Below, piece by piece: positions 1-10,218 of a DNA stretch of 64,000 nt (positions within the stretch are counted from its first letter, which is position 1; every line of letters starts with the position of its first letter). A program made the position numbers and the translations under genes. The notes below the pieces were generated by a model. That model saw nothing but the letters and a program-made list of their open reading frames with translations. It was not told the origin of the DNA and did not search any database. This DNA is from CAVVSQ01 sp963848825. Lineage in GTDB: Bacteria > Planctomycetota > Planctomycetia > Gemmatales > Gemmataceae. The stretch is taken from NCBI GenBank assembly GCA_963848825.1, contig CAWKFA010000009.1, positions 310,001-374,000 on the forward strand. Reading direction: 5' to 3'.

Positions 1-986
1 GGCACGACCAATATCCCCGCACTCCTGCACACGCTCAATCAGACGGGACCTCGCGACATGCCGGTGATCGCGCAGGTCGCTCTCATCATGGTGGTGGCCG
101 GCCTGAGTTTTCGCATCACGGCGGTGCCATTTCACTTCTATGCTCCCGATGTTTATCAGGGTGCGCCCACGATCGGTGCCGCCATCCTCGCCTTCGTGCC
201 CAAAGTGGCGGGTTTCGTGGCGCTCATCAGGGTGTTGGGTTTCGTGCTCCCCCCCGGTATTGCCGCGCGCGGCGACCTCGTCGGCATGGGGCTAAGTGAT
301 CAGGTTCCCATTGTCTTCTGGTTTCTCGCGGCCATTACCATGTTCCTGGGCAATATCATGGCCTTGCTGCAGGATAATATTAAAAGGCTGCTGGCCTATT
401 CGAGCGTGGCCCATGCCGGCTATATGCTGGTGGCGCTGGCATCCGCGCCTACCTGGGCGAACGGGACACCGGCACCGATGGCGTGGCCGGCTTGCTCTAC
501 TATCTGGTGGCTTACGGCGTGATGACCGTGGGCGCCTTCGCCGTTATCAGCTACTTGAGCACGCCCGAACGTCCTCTGGAGAGTGTCGATGACCTCGCCG
601 GGCTAAGCAAAACGCACCCGGGAATCGCGCTCCTCATGGCCATCTTTTTGTTCAGCCTGATCGGTGTCCCACTGACGGCAGGCTTTACCGGCAAATTCCT
701 GGTATTCTTCGGCGCCCTGTCTGTTCCCAATGATTCGGGCTATCTCTTCACCATCCTGGCCGTTCTCGGCGTGATCAACGCCGCCATTGGCGGCTGGTAT
801 TACCTTCGCCTGGTTGCCATCATGTACCTCCGCGCAACGGTGAAGCCACTGCAAGTCGCCACGAACATTCCAGGCCTGGCCGCGCTGGCACTTTGCGTGC
901 TATTGACGGTTGGTTTGAGTATTCCGCCAGCGGCCAACTGGCTGCTGGAGGCCACCCGCGCAGCGGCTGGAAGATCAGCCGAATAA
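1..986 (+). CDS. nuoN: NADH-quinone oxidoreductase subunit N, 3' part, frameshifted
   Basis: Membrane subunit N of respiratory complex I, an antiporter-like proton-pumping subunit. The gene runs in from the left edge, so the first third is missing; about 328 residues remain. Visible are hydrophobic helices and family-typical stretches such as PFHFYAPDVYQGAP, DNIKRLLAYSSVAHAGYM and GLLYYLVAYGVMTVGAFAV, and PLTAGFTGKF near the end. The frame changes once, near 445-455: upstream codons start at positions 1 mod 3 and downstream ones at 0 mod 3, as if one base were missing. Sequence on both sides is well conserved, so this is probably a sequencing error. nuoN is normally the last gene of the nuo operon, and the next gene here is unrelated, which fits. 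Confidence 0.93.
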
Positions 987-1100
987 TTGTTTTGAAGCTA
1001 CGCGTGACAATTGCTCTTGTCGGAACGGCGTGTTAGCCGTTAAGTTAGCCCGCGCGGCGAGCGTCCACCGGCGCAAAGGCCTGCCGCGGAGGTGACAGGG

Positions 1101-2688
1101 ATGTCCGAGAGTTCCATTTCGTCTGAACGCCTGAGCTGGCGGGATTACACCCTGCTCAGCCTGTTTTGCCTGATCCTGTTTAGTTTCCCCCTTTTCAATA
1201 ATCGCGTCCTGACCACGCACGAAACGGTGCATTGCCAAAACGTGCGTGAAATGATGCAAGGCGGCGACTGGATCATCCCCCATTATGGCGGGCGGGTCTG
1301 GATGGAGAGACCGCCGTTGCCATTCTGGATCACGGCCGCCTTCGTCAAGGTTTTCGGCGATAATCCCGTGGCCTTCCGCCTCGCGCCCCTCGTCATGGGC
1401 TGGTGGTGCGTAGTCTTGACGGCATGGATGGCATCGGTCTGGTATGGTCGGACCCTGGGCCTGGCCAGCGGTCTCATTCTGGCGACGATGCGTGAATTCA
1501 CGCACTACAGCACCGGCCCCGAAGCCGACATGTTCTTGTGCGCCATCGTGACCAGCACCCTGGCACTCTTCGTCTTTCTGGAGTTCCATGCCCCTCTTGG
1601 CAAGGAGGAAGGCGTTGGCTTGTTCGGCCGTCGTCCCTGGGTGATGCTGGCCTTCTTCATGGTCTGCGGTCTCACCAATCTTGCCAAGGGTTTATTTTTT
1701 GGCACCATTTTCGTCGGCTTACCGATCACTGTCTATTTGCTCTGGAATGCGCGCTGGCGTGGACTGAGGCGTTACGTGTGGCTCCCCGGTTGGCTGGCAT
1801 ACTTTCTGGTCAGTTCTCTTTGGGCGGTCGCCGCTTACTGGCAATATCCAGGCGTGATTGATTTTTGGAAAAACGACTACGGCAGTCGCGTGAATCAGGG
1901 CTACATGGCGGAGCCCTTTTGGTATTACTTCGCGCAGTGGCCGTGGGTTGTTTTCCCCTGGCCGGTGTTGGTCGTCCTGGGCTTCTGGCAAACCAAATCC
2001 AGAGCGTTTGGGGCCACGGCTTCCCCGGAGCGATTTCTTTGGTGCTGGGCCCTGGCTCCGATCTTTTTCTTCTCGATACCTCAAGGCAAACACCATCATT
2101 ACCTGCTGCAAACGATGGCGCCCTGGGCAGTGCTGGGGGCTTTGGGAGCAAGGTATCTGTGGAACCGGCTGACGGCCCCATCCTGGCAGCAATATTTTCT
2201 GCGCGCCACTGCTCGGCGCTTGCCTGATCGCCGGCGGCATTTATTGCGTCGCCTACGCGCTGCGCACGACCTACTGGGACCGTTATCACGACGACAGCCA
2301 GTTCCTGCGCGCCGCAGGCAAACTTGTGCCGGTCGATAAGCCCATTCTGGTCATGGACGATGATGCGCCGCTCAATGCGTCCTGGCTGTTATTTTATCTC
2401 GACGGCAGGGGCACGATGCTGCACAACATCACCTTTCTCAAGGCCGATAATATCCACGAGAAAGAGATTTACTTGATCACTCGCAAAACACGCGAGCCAT
2501 CGCTGGGTAAATACGGTAACTTCGTGAAGGTCCTGGAAAGCACGCACTCCCGTTATGAAAACTCGCCGGATGATCGCTATGCGCTCTATCAGATCGCATT
2601 TTACGAGGGTCTCGAACGTGCCCATGGGCCGGTAGCGATCAATCCCCTGCAGGCAACCGGCCGCGCGGCGGGTCCCTTTTTGCAATAG
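1101..2688 (+). CDS. ArnT-like glycosyltransferase (GT39/GT83 family), frameshifted
   Basis: Integral membrane glycosyltransferase that would move a sugar from a polyprenyl-phosphate carrier to a lipid or protein on the outer face of the membrane. About 529 residues. The N-terminal half shows the family's first luminal loop (THETVHCQNVREMMQGGDWI, then ERPPLPFWI) followed by many hydrophobic segments. The ATG at 1101 is preferred over the upstream GTG at 1092 because GGAGG lies 8-12 bases before it. One frameshift near 2190-2203 (apparent one-base insertion): after it the protein continues with LLGACLIAGGIYCVAYAL and a soluble C-terminal domain to 2688. Acceptor and sugar cannot be told. A second member of the family lies at 61120-62582. 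Confidence 0.85.
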
Positions 2689-2859
2689 TCGCATCTGACG
2701 CCAGCCGCACCCGGTTTCAGGACTAAATCCACGGCCTTTTCGTTTGCATCGGCCAAGCAAGCCCCTTACACTAAGTGCACTCGAACAAAAAAACCTCTCG
2801 TGCCATACGGCGCGACTGTTGTTGGCCAATTGCTCTCCACCATGAATAAGGAGAATCTC

Positions 2860-4195
<1,336 letters not shown>

Positions 4196-4214
4196 CGTCA
4201 GGTTCGAAGTCGCC

Positions 4215-4245
4215 AACAGGCCCCGTGAATCCGGGGCCTGTTTTA
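4215..4245. terminator. Bidirectional rho-independent terminator
   Basis: AACAGGCCCCG and CGGGGCCTGTT form an 11-bp stem with a short loop, followed by TTATTTTG. It lies between the convergent oxidoreductase gene (ends 4195) and queC (ends 4243) and probably serves both; the queC stop codon is in the tail. Confidence 0.8.
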
Positions 4246-4914
4246 TTTTGCTGGCTGATTGTTCTTCCACCGATAATAAGTTGGATCGACCATTCTCGCC
4301 GCGGCGAAGGCCTGTTGCCTTTCCGCGCACTTGTTGCAGCGGCCACAGTGTTGGCCCGACTCCGGATTGATGCAGGAAAATGAGTGTTCCAGGGGCAGGC
4401 CCTTAGCAAGATTCATGACCTCCAGCTTCTTCATTGCAGCGAAGGGCAACAAAACCTTCGTATGCCCTGACACGCCACGGTTGACGAGCTCCTCGATGTC
4501 GTGGAAAAACTTGGGACTGGCGTCAGGAAAAGGGTTGGTTCCAAGCGAACCCAACGCAATGCCCGGCACATGGTGAAGGTGGCACCAGAGTAACGCCTTG
4601 GTCAACAATAAAACGTTTCGCCCAGGCAGGAAGACGGCCTCATCCGGCGAATGCGCTGTCGGGACATCTTGGCCGGTGATGCTCCAGTGGTTACCGTACA
4701 GATCCGCGACCGGCTGCTCGAGGATGGTGAGTGGCTGAAGGGCGGGCGTTTGGCACGCTTGCAAATAGCGCCGCAGATGAGCGAGTTCAGCAGTTTCCCA
4801 GATGAGTCCACACTGAACATAGAGAGGATAGACGTTGCCCGGACGACGGAGCGCGTCTCCCAGGAGAATAGCGGAATCCAGGCCGCCGGATATGAGGACG
4901 GCAAGCGCGTCCAT
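4243..4914 (-). CDS. queC: 7-cyano-7-deazaguanine synthase-like ATPase (QueC/ExsB)
   Basis: Converts 7-carboxy-7-deazaguanine to preQ0 with ATP and ammonia, in queuosine biosynthesis. About 223 residues, the usual size. The ATP-pyrophosphatase P-loop LISGGLDSAILLG is at the N-terminus, and the zinc-binding cysteines appear near the C-terminus as SCINPESGQHCGRCNKCAE. The ATG at 4914 is taken as start; an in-frame TTG two codons upstream (4920) is the alternative. It is the last gene of a minus-strand group that follows the STAS gene after 38 bases. Similarity to the canonical QueC sequence is not perfect in the central part, so a related ExsB-like function remains possible. Another queuosine gene, queG, is at the right edge of the window. 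Confidence 0.82.
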   Translation of the reverse strand: MDALAVLISGGLDSAILLGDALRRPGNVYPLYVQCGLIWETAELAHLRRYLQACQTPALQPLTILEQPVADLYGNHWSITGQDVPTAHSPDEAVFLPGRNVLLLTKALLWCHLHHVPGIALGSLGTNPFPDASPKFFHDIEELVNRGVSGHTKVLLPFAAMKKLEVMNLAKGLPLEHSFSCINPESGQHCGRCNKCAERQQAFAAARMVDPTYYRWKNNQPAK

Positions 4915-4952
4915 GATCAAAGGTCTCGGAGAATCAGTGCTGGCGGGGAGAG

Positions 4953-5333
4953 CTAGTCAGCGCTGCTGAGGGCAGCGACGGCTTCTTTGCGCGTGTCGTA
5001 GAGGGCCCAGAGCGTTTCGAGGTCGAGAAGGTGAAGCAATTCGCGGGCGGGCTCCGAAGCCCCGGCCAGCACGATTTCGCTGCCATTCTTTTTGGCCAGG
5101 GCATGACACCGCAGCAAGAACGAAACAAATACCGAACCGAAGTAGTTGACCTGGCTTAAATCGACCACGATACCGGCCGGCGGGTCCTCGCGTAAGGACT
5201 GCACCACGAGCCGGGCCGCCTGTTCGATCAACGTCTCGTGCATCTCTTCAACCTTGGCGGAGGGGATGACGACGGCGATTTCGCCATGGCGTTCGATGCT
5301 AAACGATTGATCCTGCGGCAATTCCGTAGGCAT
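4953..5333 (-). CDS. STAS-domain protein (anti-sigma factor antagonist-like)
   Basis: Small cytoplasmic protein of the SpoIIAA/STAS fold, about 126 residues. The core reads VVDLSQVNYFGSVFVSFLLR, corresponding to the family's phosphorylatable loop, followed by LVLAGASEPA-like strands and a terminal helix. The ATG at 5333 is preferred over that at 5348 because GAGGG lies about 8 bases before it. Such proteins bind anti-sigma kinases or transporters. No anti-sigma kinase gene of the HATPase type is adjacent, but a Ser/Thr kinase and an HD-GYP response regulator are immediately upstream on the same strand, which suggests a shared signalling role (inference). The partner cannot be told from the sequence. 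Confidence 0.85.
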   Translation of the reverse strand: MPTELPQDQSFSIERHGEIAVVIPSAKVEEMHETLIEQAARLVVQSLREDPPAGIVVDLSQVNYFGSVFVSFLLRCHALAKKNGSEIVLAGASEPARELLHLLDLETLWALYDTRKEAVAALSSAD

Positions 5334-5466
5334 ATCAGGAACCCTCATAACAAAGCGGAGCGGCTGTGGGAAGTATACGGAGTTTCGCGACGCCCGTGAA
5401 GCAGGCGCGGAAGCAGCCGCCGGGAAGACGTGAGGTCGGCAATCATGCGGTCAACGACCGGGCCGC

Positions 5467-6609
5467 TCAGTCGGGGTTGTCGCGAAAGATGGCTTCAAAC
5501 TGCGGCGCGCACTGCAAAAATGCTTGAAAGAGCACGGGATCGAACTGGGTGGCGCCCGCGTCGCCCATGACCCCCAGTGCGGCATGATGGGACAGGGACG
5601 GCTTGTAAACACGCCGCGAACGCAAAGCGTCGTAGACATCGCAGATCGCGACGAGGCGGGCCGAAAGCGGTATGTCTCGGCCGGCCAGGCGATCGGGATA
5701 GCCGGTGCCATCGTAGCGCTCGTGGTGATGGCGGGCAATTTCCATGGCCATCTGCAAGAAGGCAGTGGCCGACGGATGATTCTTGGCGACATCATGCAGG
5801 GTCTCGGCGCCGATCGTGGTGTGCGCTTGCATGATGACGCGTTCGTCGCCGTCAAGTTTTCCGGGCTTCATGAGGATGTAATCTGGCAGGCCGACTTTGC
5901 CGATATCATGGAGGGGAGCACAGCAGGCGGCCAGTTCGATGTAGTTTTCATCGATTAAGTCGCAAAAAGCTGGATAGCGCCGGGCCTGTTCTCCCAAAGC
6001 ACGTACATACTTTTGCAATCGCGTGAGATAGGAGCCCTTCGCATTGGCACGGTGTTCGACCATTTTGGCAAGCGCGAGGACCAGGGCATTGCGCGCGTCC
6101 ACGATATCGCTGTCTCGTGCCGACAGGGCTTGTTCCAGTTGGCGATTGAGGGTCAGCAACTGATGATTCAAAGACTCTTCACGATCCTGCGCATCCTTGA
6201 GGCGTAAGAGAGACTTCACCTTGGATTGAAGTTGGGCCGAGCTATAGGGCTTGGTGATGAAATCGTCGGCGCCGCGCAACAACATGTTGGCCATGGTGTC
6301 GGCGTTGCCATTGCCGGAGCTCATCATGACTTTCAGATTAGCGCAGATTGGCATTTCACGCACTTGCAAACAGACATCCATGCCCGACATGTCATCCATT
6401 TCCACGTCGAGGATCACCAGGTCGTAGGTTTTATCAGCCAGGGCCGTAAGCGCCGCCTCGCCGCTCTCGGCCTCATCGCAGAGCATGCCCTCGTTCTGCA
6501 ATAAAAATCGGCAGAACCTGCGGATGATCGGATCGTCATCAACCAACAGAATGTTGTAGCTTCGCTGCGTGGAGCAGACCGTATCACCGATTTTTGACGC
6601 CGTCTGCAT
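5467..6609 (-). CDS. Response regulator with HD-GYP domain
   Basis: Two-domain signalling protein of 380 residues. Residues about 18-135 form a receiver domain (NILLVDDDPIIRRF, phospho-acceptor Asp in LVILDVEMDDMSGMD, conserved Lys in DDFITKPYSSAQL). A helical linker follows. The C-terminal half is an HD-GYP domain with LHDIGKVGLPDYILMKPGKL, HHHERYDGTGYPDRLAGRDI and CDVYDALRS, the residues expected for a cyclic-di-GMP phosphodiesterase. The start lies 26 bases inside the 3' end of the kinase gene, so the two are probably translated together. No histidine kinase is adjacent; input may come from the Ser/Thr kinase or an unlinked histidine kinase. Confidence 0.95.
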   Translation of the reverse strand: MQTASKIGDTVCSTQRSYNILLVDDDPIIRRFCRFLLQNEGMLCDEAESGEAALTALADKTYDLVILDVEMDDMSGMDVCLQVREMPICANLKVMMSSGNGNADTMANMLLRGADDFITKPYSSAQLQSKVKSLLRLKDAQDREESLNHQLLTLNRQLEQALSARDSDIVDARNALVLALAKMVEHRANAKGSYLTRLQKYVRALGEQARRYPAFCDLIDENYIELAACCAPLHDIGKVGLPDYILMKPGKLDGDERVIMQAHTTIGAETLHDVAKNHPSATAFLQMAMEIARHHHERYDGTGYPDRLAGRDIPLSARLVAICDVYDALRSRRVYKPSLSHHAALGVMGDAGATQFDPVLFQAFLQCAPQFEAIFRDNPD

Positions 6610-7729
6610 GGGCCTGATGGCCGAGGGACCGGCACCCAGGGATTGCGAGCGCCGATTTGAGAAAAGGGAGCAGCGCTTGCATGACCGCTTCCGGAGTCAG
6701 GTACCGATCATCCGGGTTCAGCGCCATCATCTTCTGAATAACTTGCTCTAGCTCAATCGCCACGTCCGGCCGAACCGCCCGGACGGCGGGTGGCTGTTGC
6801 ACCAGACGGCTGGTCATCGCCCTGATGAAATCATCTTTATTTGGAAAGGGCAGCAAGCCGGTCAGGCACCAATAAAGCACCCCGCCCAGACCGTAGAGGT
6901 CGGCGCGGATGTCCACCTTGTGCGCGTCATGGACCTGTTCGGGGGCCATGAAATCCAGCGTACCAAGCAACGTTCCATGCTCGGTGAGCCCACTCGAAAA
7001 CTTCCGCGCTAGCCCGAAATCCAACAGCTTGGCCTGGCCATCGGGGGTAATTTGCACGTTCGACGGTTTGATATCGCGATGCACAAGTTGATGTTTGTTA
7101 GCCTCGGCAAGCGCTGACGCGACCTGGTGGATAATGTCGCACGCCTGCGTGGCCGCCAGGGGACCGTGGGCACGTATATATTCTTCCAGGTCCTGGCCCG
7201 GCACATATTCCATCACGAAGAAATGCAGGACGTTGCCGTCGATGTCCGCGACCTCGCCGGCATCCATGGCGCCGACGATGTTGGGATGATTCAATTGAGC
7301 GATAGCCCGCATTTCGGTCAAAAAACGGCGCAGAATGCGCGGGTCCATGTCGGGATTGGAAGGCAATACCTTGATAGCTACTTGCTTGCGCATCTTGACG
7401 TGTTCCGCCCGGAACACGACACCCATGCCGCCAGCACCCAGGCGATCCAGGATGCGGTAGTTGCCGAGGATCAAGCCGAAAAAGGTGCCCGCGCCGATCC
7501 GGCCTCCCTGGTAGTCCGTGATCAGGTTCATTTCAACGAGGGCACTCAACAACACGTCCGTATCGCGGCACTCCGCCAGAATGGTTCGTTTGCTCGCCGG
7601 CAGGTTATCGATGTCTTCCGCCAAGACAATAAAGGACTGGATCAAATCGTCGAGAAGAGTTTCGCCCGCGGACACCAGCGGCGCGGCGGCATTCTCTTTG
7701 GCGGCAAATTGGATCAAAGGATTGGCCAT
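6584..7729 (-). CDS. Serine/threonine protein kinase (Hanks type)
   Basis: Eukaryotic-like protein kinase of about 381 residues. An N-terminal region of about 90 residues precedes the kinase domain, which shows the glycine loop (ILDRLGAGGMGVVFRAEH), catalytic lysine (QVAIKVLP), HRDIKPSNV catalytic loop, DFGLA and the APEQ motif. No transmembrane segment or C-terminal sensor domain follows, so it should be cytosolic. I take ATG 7729; the frame is open to a TTG at 7873 that would add 48 residues of unremarkable sequence. It overlaps the HD-GYP regulator by 26 bases and heads the cluster kinase, HD-GYP regulator, STAS. Many such kinases occur in planctomycetes; the substrate is unknown. Confidence 0.94.
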   Translation of the reverse strand: MANPLIQFAAKENAAAPLVSAGETLLDDLIQSFIVLAEDIDNLPASKRTILAECRDTDVLLSALVEMNLITDYQGGRIGAGTFFGLILGNYRILDRLGAGGMGVVFRAEHVKMRKQVAIKVLPSNPDMDPRILRRFLTEMRAIAQLNHPNIVGAMDAGEVADIDGNVLHFFVMEYVPGQDLEEYIRAHGPLAATQACDIIHQVASALAEANKHQLVHRDIKPSNVQITPDGQAKLLDFGLARKFSSGLTEHGTLLGTLDFMAPEQVHDAHKVDIRADLYGLGGVLYWCLTGLLPFPNKDDFIRAMTSRLVQQPPAVRAVRPDVAIELEQVIQKMMALNPDDRYLTPEAVMQALLPFLKSALAIPGCRSLGHQAHADGVKNR

Positions 7730-7989
7730 GAGAAGATACTCTGCCAGGTATAGTGACTTGAAAGCATATTCCAGGAACTCTTTGTTGCAAATCCTTTTCT
7801 TGCATGGAGAAGCGATGGCATCATGGCGAGGGAGGAGAATTAAGCCTAAATCTGGAAAAGAGGTGACGGCCAAGCCGATAATAACGACGAGGAGGAATGG
7901 GCAGCTTGGGAAGAATATGATTTGTACTTGTGTACACTAATGAACGGGCATCGTTGACTGGGCCAAGGTGGCCCCATTCGCACGGTTCA

Positions 7990-8367
7990 CTAGTCTGGTT
8001 GTTTAGAGGATCGGTAAAAGGTGAGTGAATTTCGGTCTAAATCGTAGATGGCGAATTCCCGAGTTCGCCATGGGGTGTCGCGCAGTTGCGTGCCTTCATG
8101 AAAGACATCCTTATCCTTGTATTCCTGGTAGAGCGCATCGGGATCGTCTACCAGGAATCGAAGTCTCGACGTCCCCATTTCATGCTCGTATTGGAACTGC
8201 ATATGGACTTCGACACCGTCACGCCGCAGACCCACGTAATTAACGGGTATGCTCGGGTCGCCGAAAGCCAGCGTAAATCCCAGGCGATCGACGTAAAAAC
8301 GAACCGCATTAGCTAGTTCGCGGGTGCCAAGAATTGGCTGGACCTGGCCGAACACCACGGTATGCAT
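7990..8367 (-). CDS. Glyoxalase/VOC superfamily protein
   Basis: About 125 residues, one or two vicinal-oxygen-chelate modules. Features are the N-terminal strand (QPILGTRELANAVRFYVDRL), the GFTLAFGDPSIPVNYVGL turn, and the C-terminal FAIYDLDRNSLTFYR strand that normally carries the metal ligand Glu or its equivalent. This points to a bleomycin-resistance or dioxygenase-like fold, with no specific substrate. The ATG at 8367 is chosen because AGG lies a few bases upstream; an ATG four codons earlier is possible. It stands alone, separated by about 260 bases from the kinase gene and divergent from the ATPase gene. Confidence 0.85.
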   Translation of the reverse strand: MHTVVFGQVQPILGTRELANAVRFYVDRLGFTLAFGDPSIPVNYVGLRRDGVEVHMQFQYEHEMGTSRLRFLVDDPDALYQEYKDKDVFHEGTQLRDTPWRTREFAIYDLDRNSLTFYRSSKQPD

Positions 8368-8571
8368 GTAAATCCTCATTTCGTCTGGTTTACGAATACA
8401 AGAGCCCCCTTCGAAATTCGCGGGCGGGGCTCGAGTGCAGCGCAACACGTCGCAAAAATCGCTATTGAGCCGTTGGCGAGCCGGCCAGCAGCCAAGGCTG
8501 GGGAAGCCAGCATACAGATTGAACTCATGGGGACTCCATTTGTTCCGTAAGATTTTTAATAGAAAGGACTT

Positions 8572-8631
8572 GTCATGTTACATGACCTAAGGTAAATTTT
8601 CTTTATCTCTTTTTGATAAAGTGGCTTTATC
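8572..8631. promoter_or_regulatory. Dyad-symmetric sites upstream of the ATPase gene
   Basis: GTCATG-TTA-CATGAC (8572-8586) is a perfect 6-bp dyad. Thirteen bases later CTTTATC (8601), GATAAAG (8615) and CTTTATC (8625) place three copies of one heptamer in alternating orientation, ending 12 bases before the GTG start at 8644. This looks like an operator region for the ATPase gene, or an mRNA leader hairpin; nothing identifies the binding protein. Confidence 0.4.
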
Positions 8632-8643
8632 TAACGGGGTGGC

Positions 8644-10110
8644 GTGGCTAGCTGGAAGTTCTACGGCAGAATGGAACAGCTTGCGGATTTGGAGCGGATG
8701 CTCGACCGCAAGCGCTGGTTTTTTGCCAAGGTAACGGGGCGCCGTCGAATCGGTAAGACGACCCTCATCCAGCAGGCAATGCAGGAAATCAACAACGAAC
8801 AGCCTGTCTTCTACGTGCAGATTCCTGATTCCGAGCCGACGGGCGTTCTTTCGGCGGTAAATGACGCCTTGGAGACGTTCCACATTCCCGCTAGCCAGCA
8901 TCCTCGGCCCCATGACCTGTTGCAGCTTGCAAAGTTACTGGAGTCGATGGCTGAAGGTGGGTACATACTGATTCTCGATGAGTTCCAGTACTTCAATCGC
9001 AAGGGCTACGAGCAATTCTGCTCGTATTTGCAGGCCAGCGTCGATCGATTAGCGGCCAAGCCGGACCAGGTACGAGGTGGGCTTATTGTCCTCGGATCCA
9101 TCCACACGGAGATGGTAGCACTGCTCGAAGATCGAACGGCACCACTCTACAACCGTGTCACGGACACGATCAACCTGACACATCTCGACATCGGCTCGAT
9201 TCTATCCATCCTCAAAGACCACGCGGAGCTGACCCCACAGCGTCTGTTATTTCTATGGAACCTCTTTGAGGGAGTGCCGAAGTTTTTTCGTGACTGCTAC
9301 GAGCAAAACGTGCTTGCCGCTGACCGCAAGACACTGCTGCGCCGCATTTTCTTCGAGAGTTCATCGCCACTTCGGTCTGAGGCCGAGAATTGGTTTTTAC
9401 GGGAACTGCGTGGGCGATATGACGTGGTGTTGAAGTTTGTGGCCCGAAATCCGGGGCGGATGCACAAGGACCTCGTGCAGGCTATTCGGGACGCCAGCGG
9501 AAATCCTGATACGCAAGTGGGCGGCTACTTGAAGGTTCTCATTGAGCGCTTCGGGCTGATCGAACGCAAGTTGCCCGTGTTCGCAAAACCAGAAGCAAAG
9601 CGCAGCCGTTACTATGTCACCGACAATTTCCTCCGTTCATGGCTTGCGGCTTTGGCCAATCCCGTTTCCGCGATAGCGTTTCGACCTCTCGACGAGCTTG
9701 TAGACGAAGCCGACCAGCGGCTTGCGGATGTCGAAGGTGGTTCTCTGGAGAAACTGGCTGGCCAGCTTTATGAGGAACGAAGTCGCAAGGGGATAGGCGA
9801 TTTTCCCATTACGCATCGGGTTCAAGGCTTCTGGGACAAGGCAGACACTGAGGTCGATCTGGTGGCTGTGAATGAGGCAACGAAGACAATTCGATTCGGT
9901 TCCTGCAAGCGTTCGCCGGGCAAGCTCCTATCCGACGTGAACAACTTCAAGCAGCATGTCGCACAATTTCTTATGACAATGCCGACCTACCAGGGCTGGT
10001 CTCATCAGTTCGTCGGCATCTCACCCGTATTGGACGCAGATCAACGGGTTACGCTGATCCGCCACGACATCATCCCGCAGGACTTGAATGATCTCACACG
10101 AGGCTTGTGA
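8644..10110 (+). CDS. ATP-binding protein of the archaeal-type ATPase/DUF234 family
   Basis: 488 residues. The N-terminal STAND/AAA-like ATPase has a Walker A GRRRIGKTTLIQQ at about 32-44 and a Walker B YILILDEFQYF about residue 105. A winged-helix part follows, and the C-terminal part (SRYYVTDNFLRSWLA, then EVDLVAVNEATKTIRFGSCK) matches the DUF234 domain. The E..D..SCK pattern there is like the core of PD-(D/E)XK nucleases, so a nuclease-type role is possible (inference). The start is a GTG; an ATG ten codons later (8674) is the alternative. Such genes are common in archaea and scattered in bacteria, often by transfer, and are suspected of defence or toxin-like functions without proof. It stands alone behind a dyad-rich leader. 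Confidence 0.88.
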   Translation: MASWKFYGRMEQLADLERMLDRKRWFFAKVTGRRRIGKTTLIQQAMQEINNEQPVFYVQIPDSEPTGVLSAVNDALETFHIPASQHPRPHDLLQLAKLLESMAEGGYILILDEFQYFNRKGYEQFCSYLQASVDRLAAKPDQVRGGLIVLGSIHTEMVALLEDRTAPLYNRVTDTINLTHLDIGSILSILKDHAELTPQRLLFLWNLFEGVPKFFRDCYEQNVLAADRKTLLRRIFFESSSPLRSEAENWFLRELRGRYDVVLKFVARNPGRMHKDLVQAIRDASGNPDTQVGGYLKVLIERFGLIERKLPVFAKPEAKRSRYYVTDNFLRSWLAALANPVSAIAFRPLDELVDEADQRLADVEGGSLEKLAGQLYEERSRKGIGDFPITHRVQGFWDKADTEVDLVAVNEATKTIRFGSCKRSPGKLLSDVNNFKQHVAQFLMTMPTYQGWSHQFVGISPVLDADQRVTLIRHDIIPQDLNDLTRGL

Positions 10111-10218
10111 TCAAGGAATAAGCGGACCGGTAGCGTGAGGCGGGCCAAAAAATCCATCAAAGGATGTTTGCGGATTTCATCGCGTGGGAAAGAACATGGT
10201 GTATTTCCCCAGCGCTTT

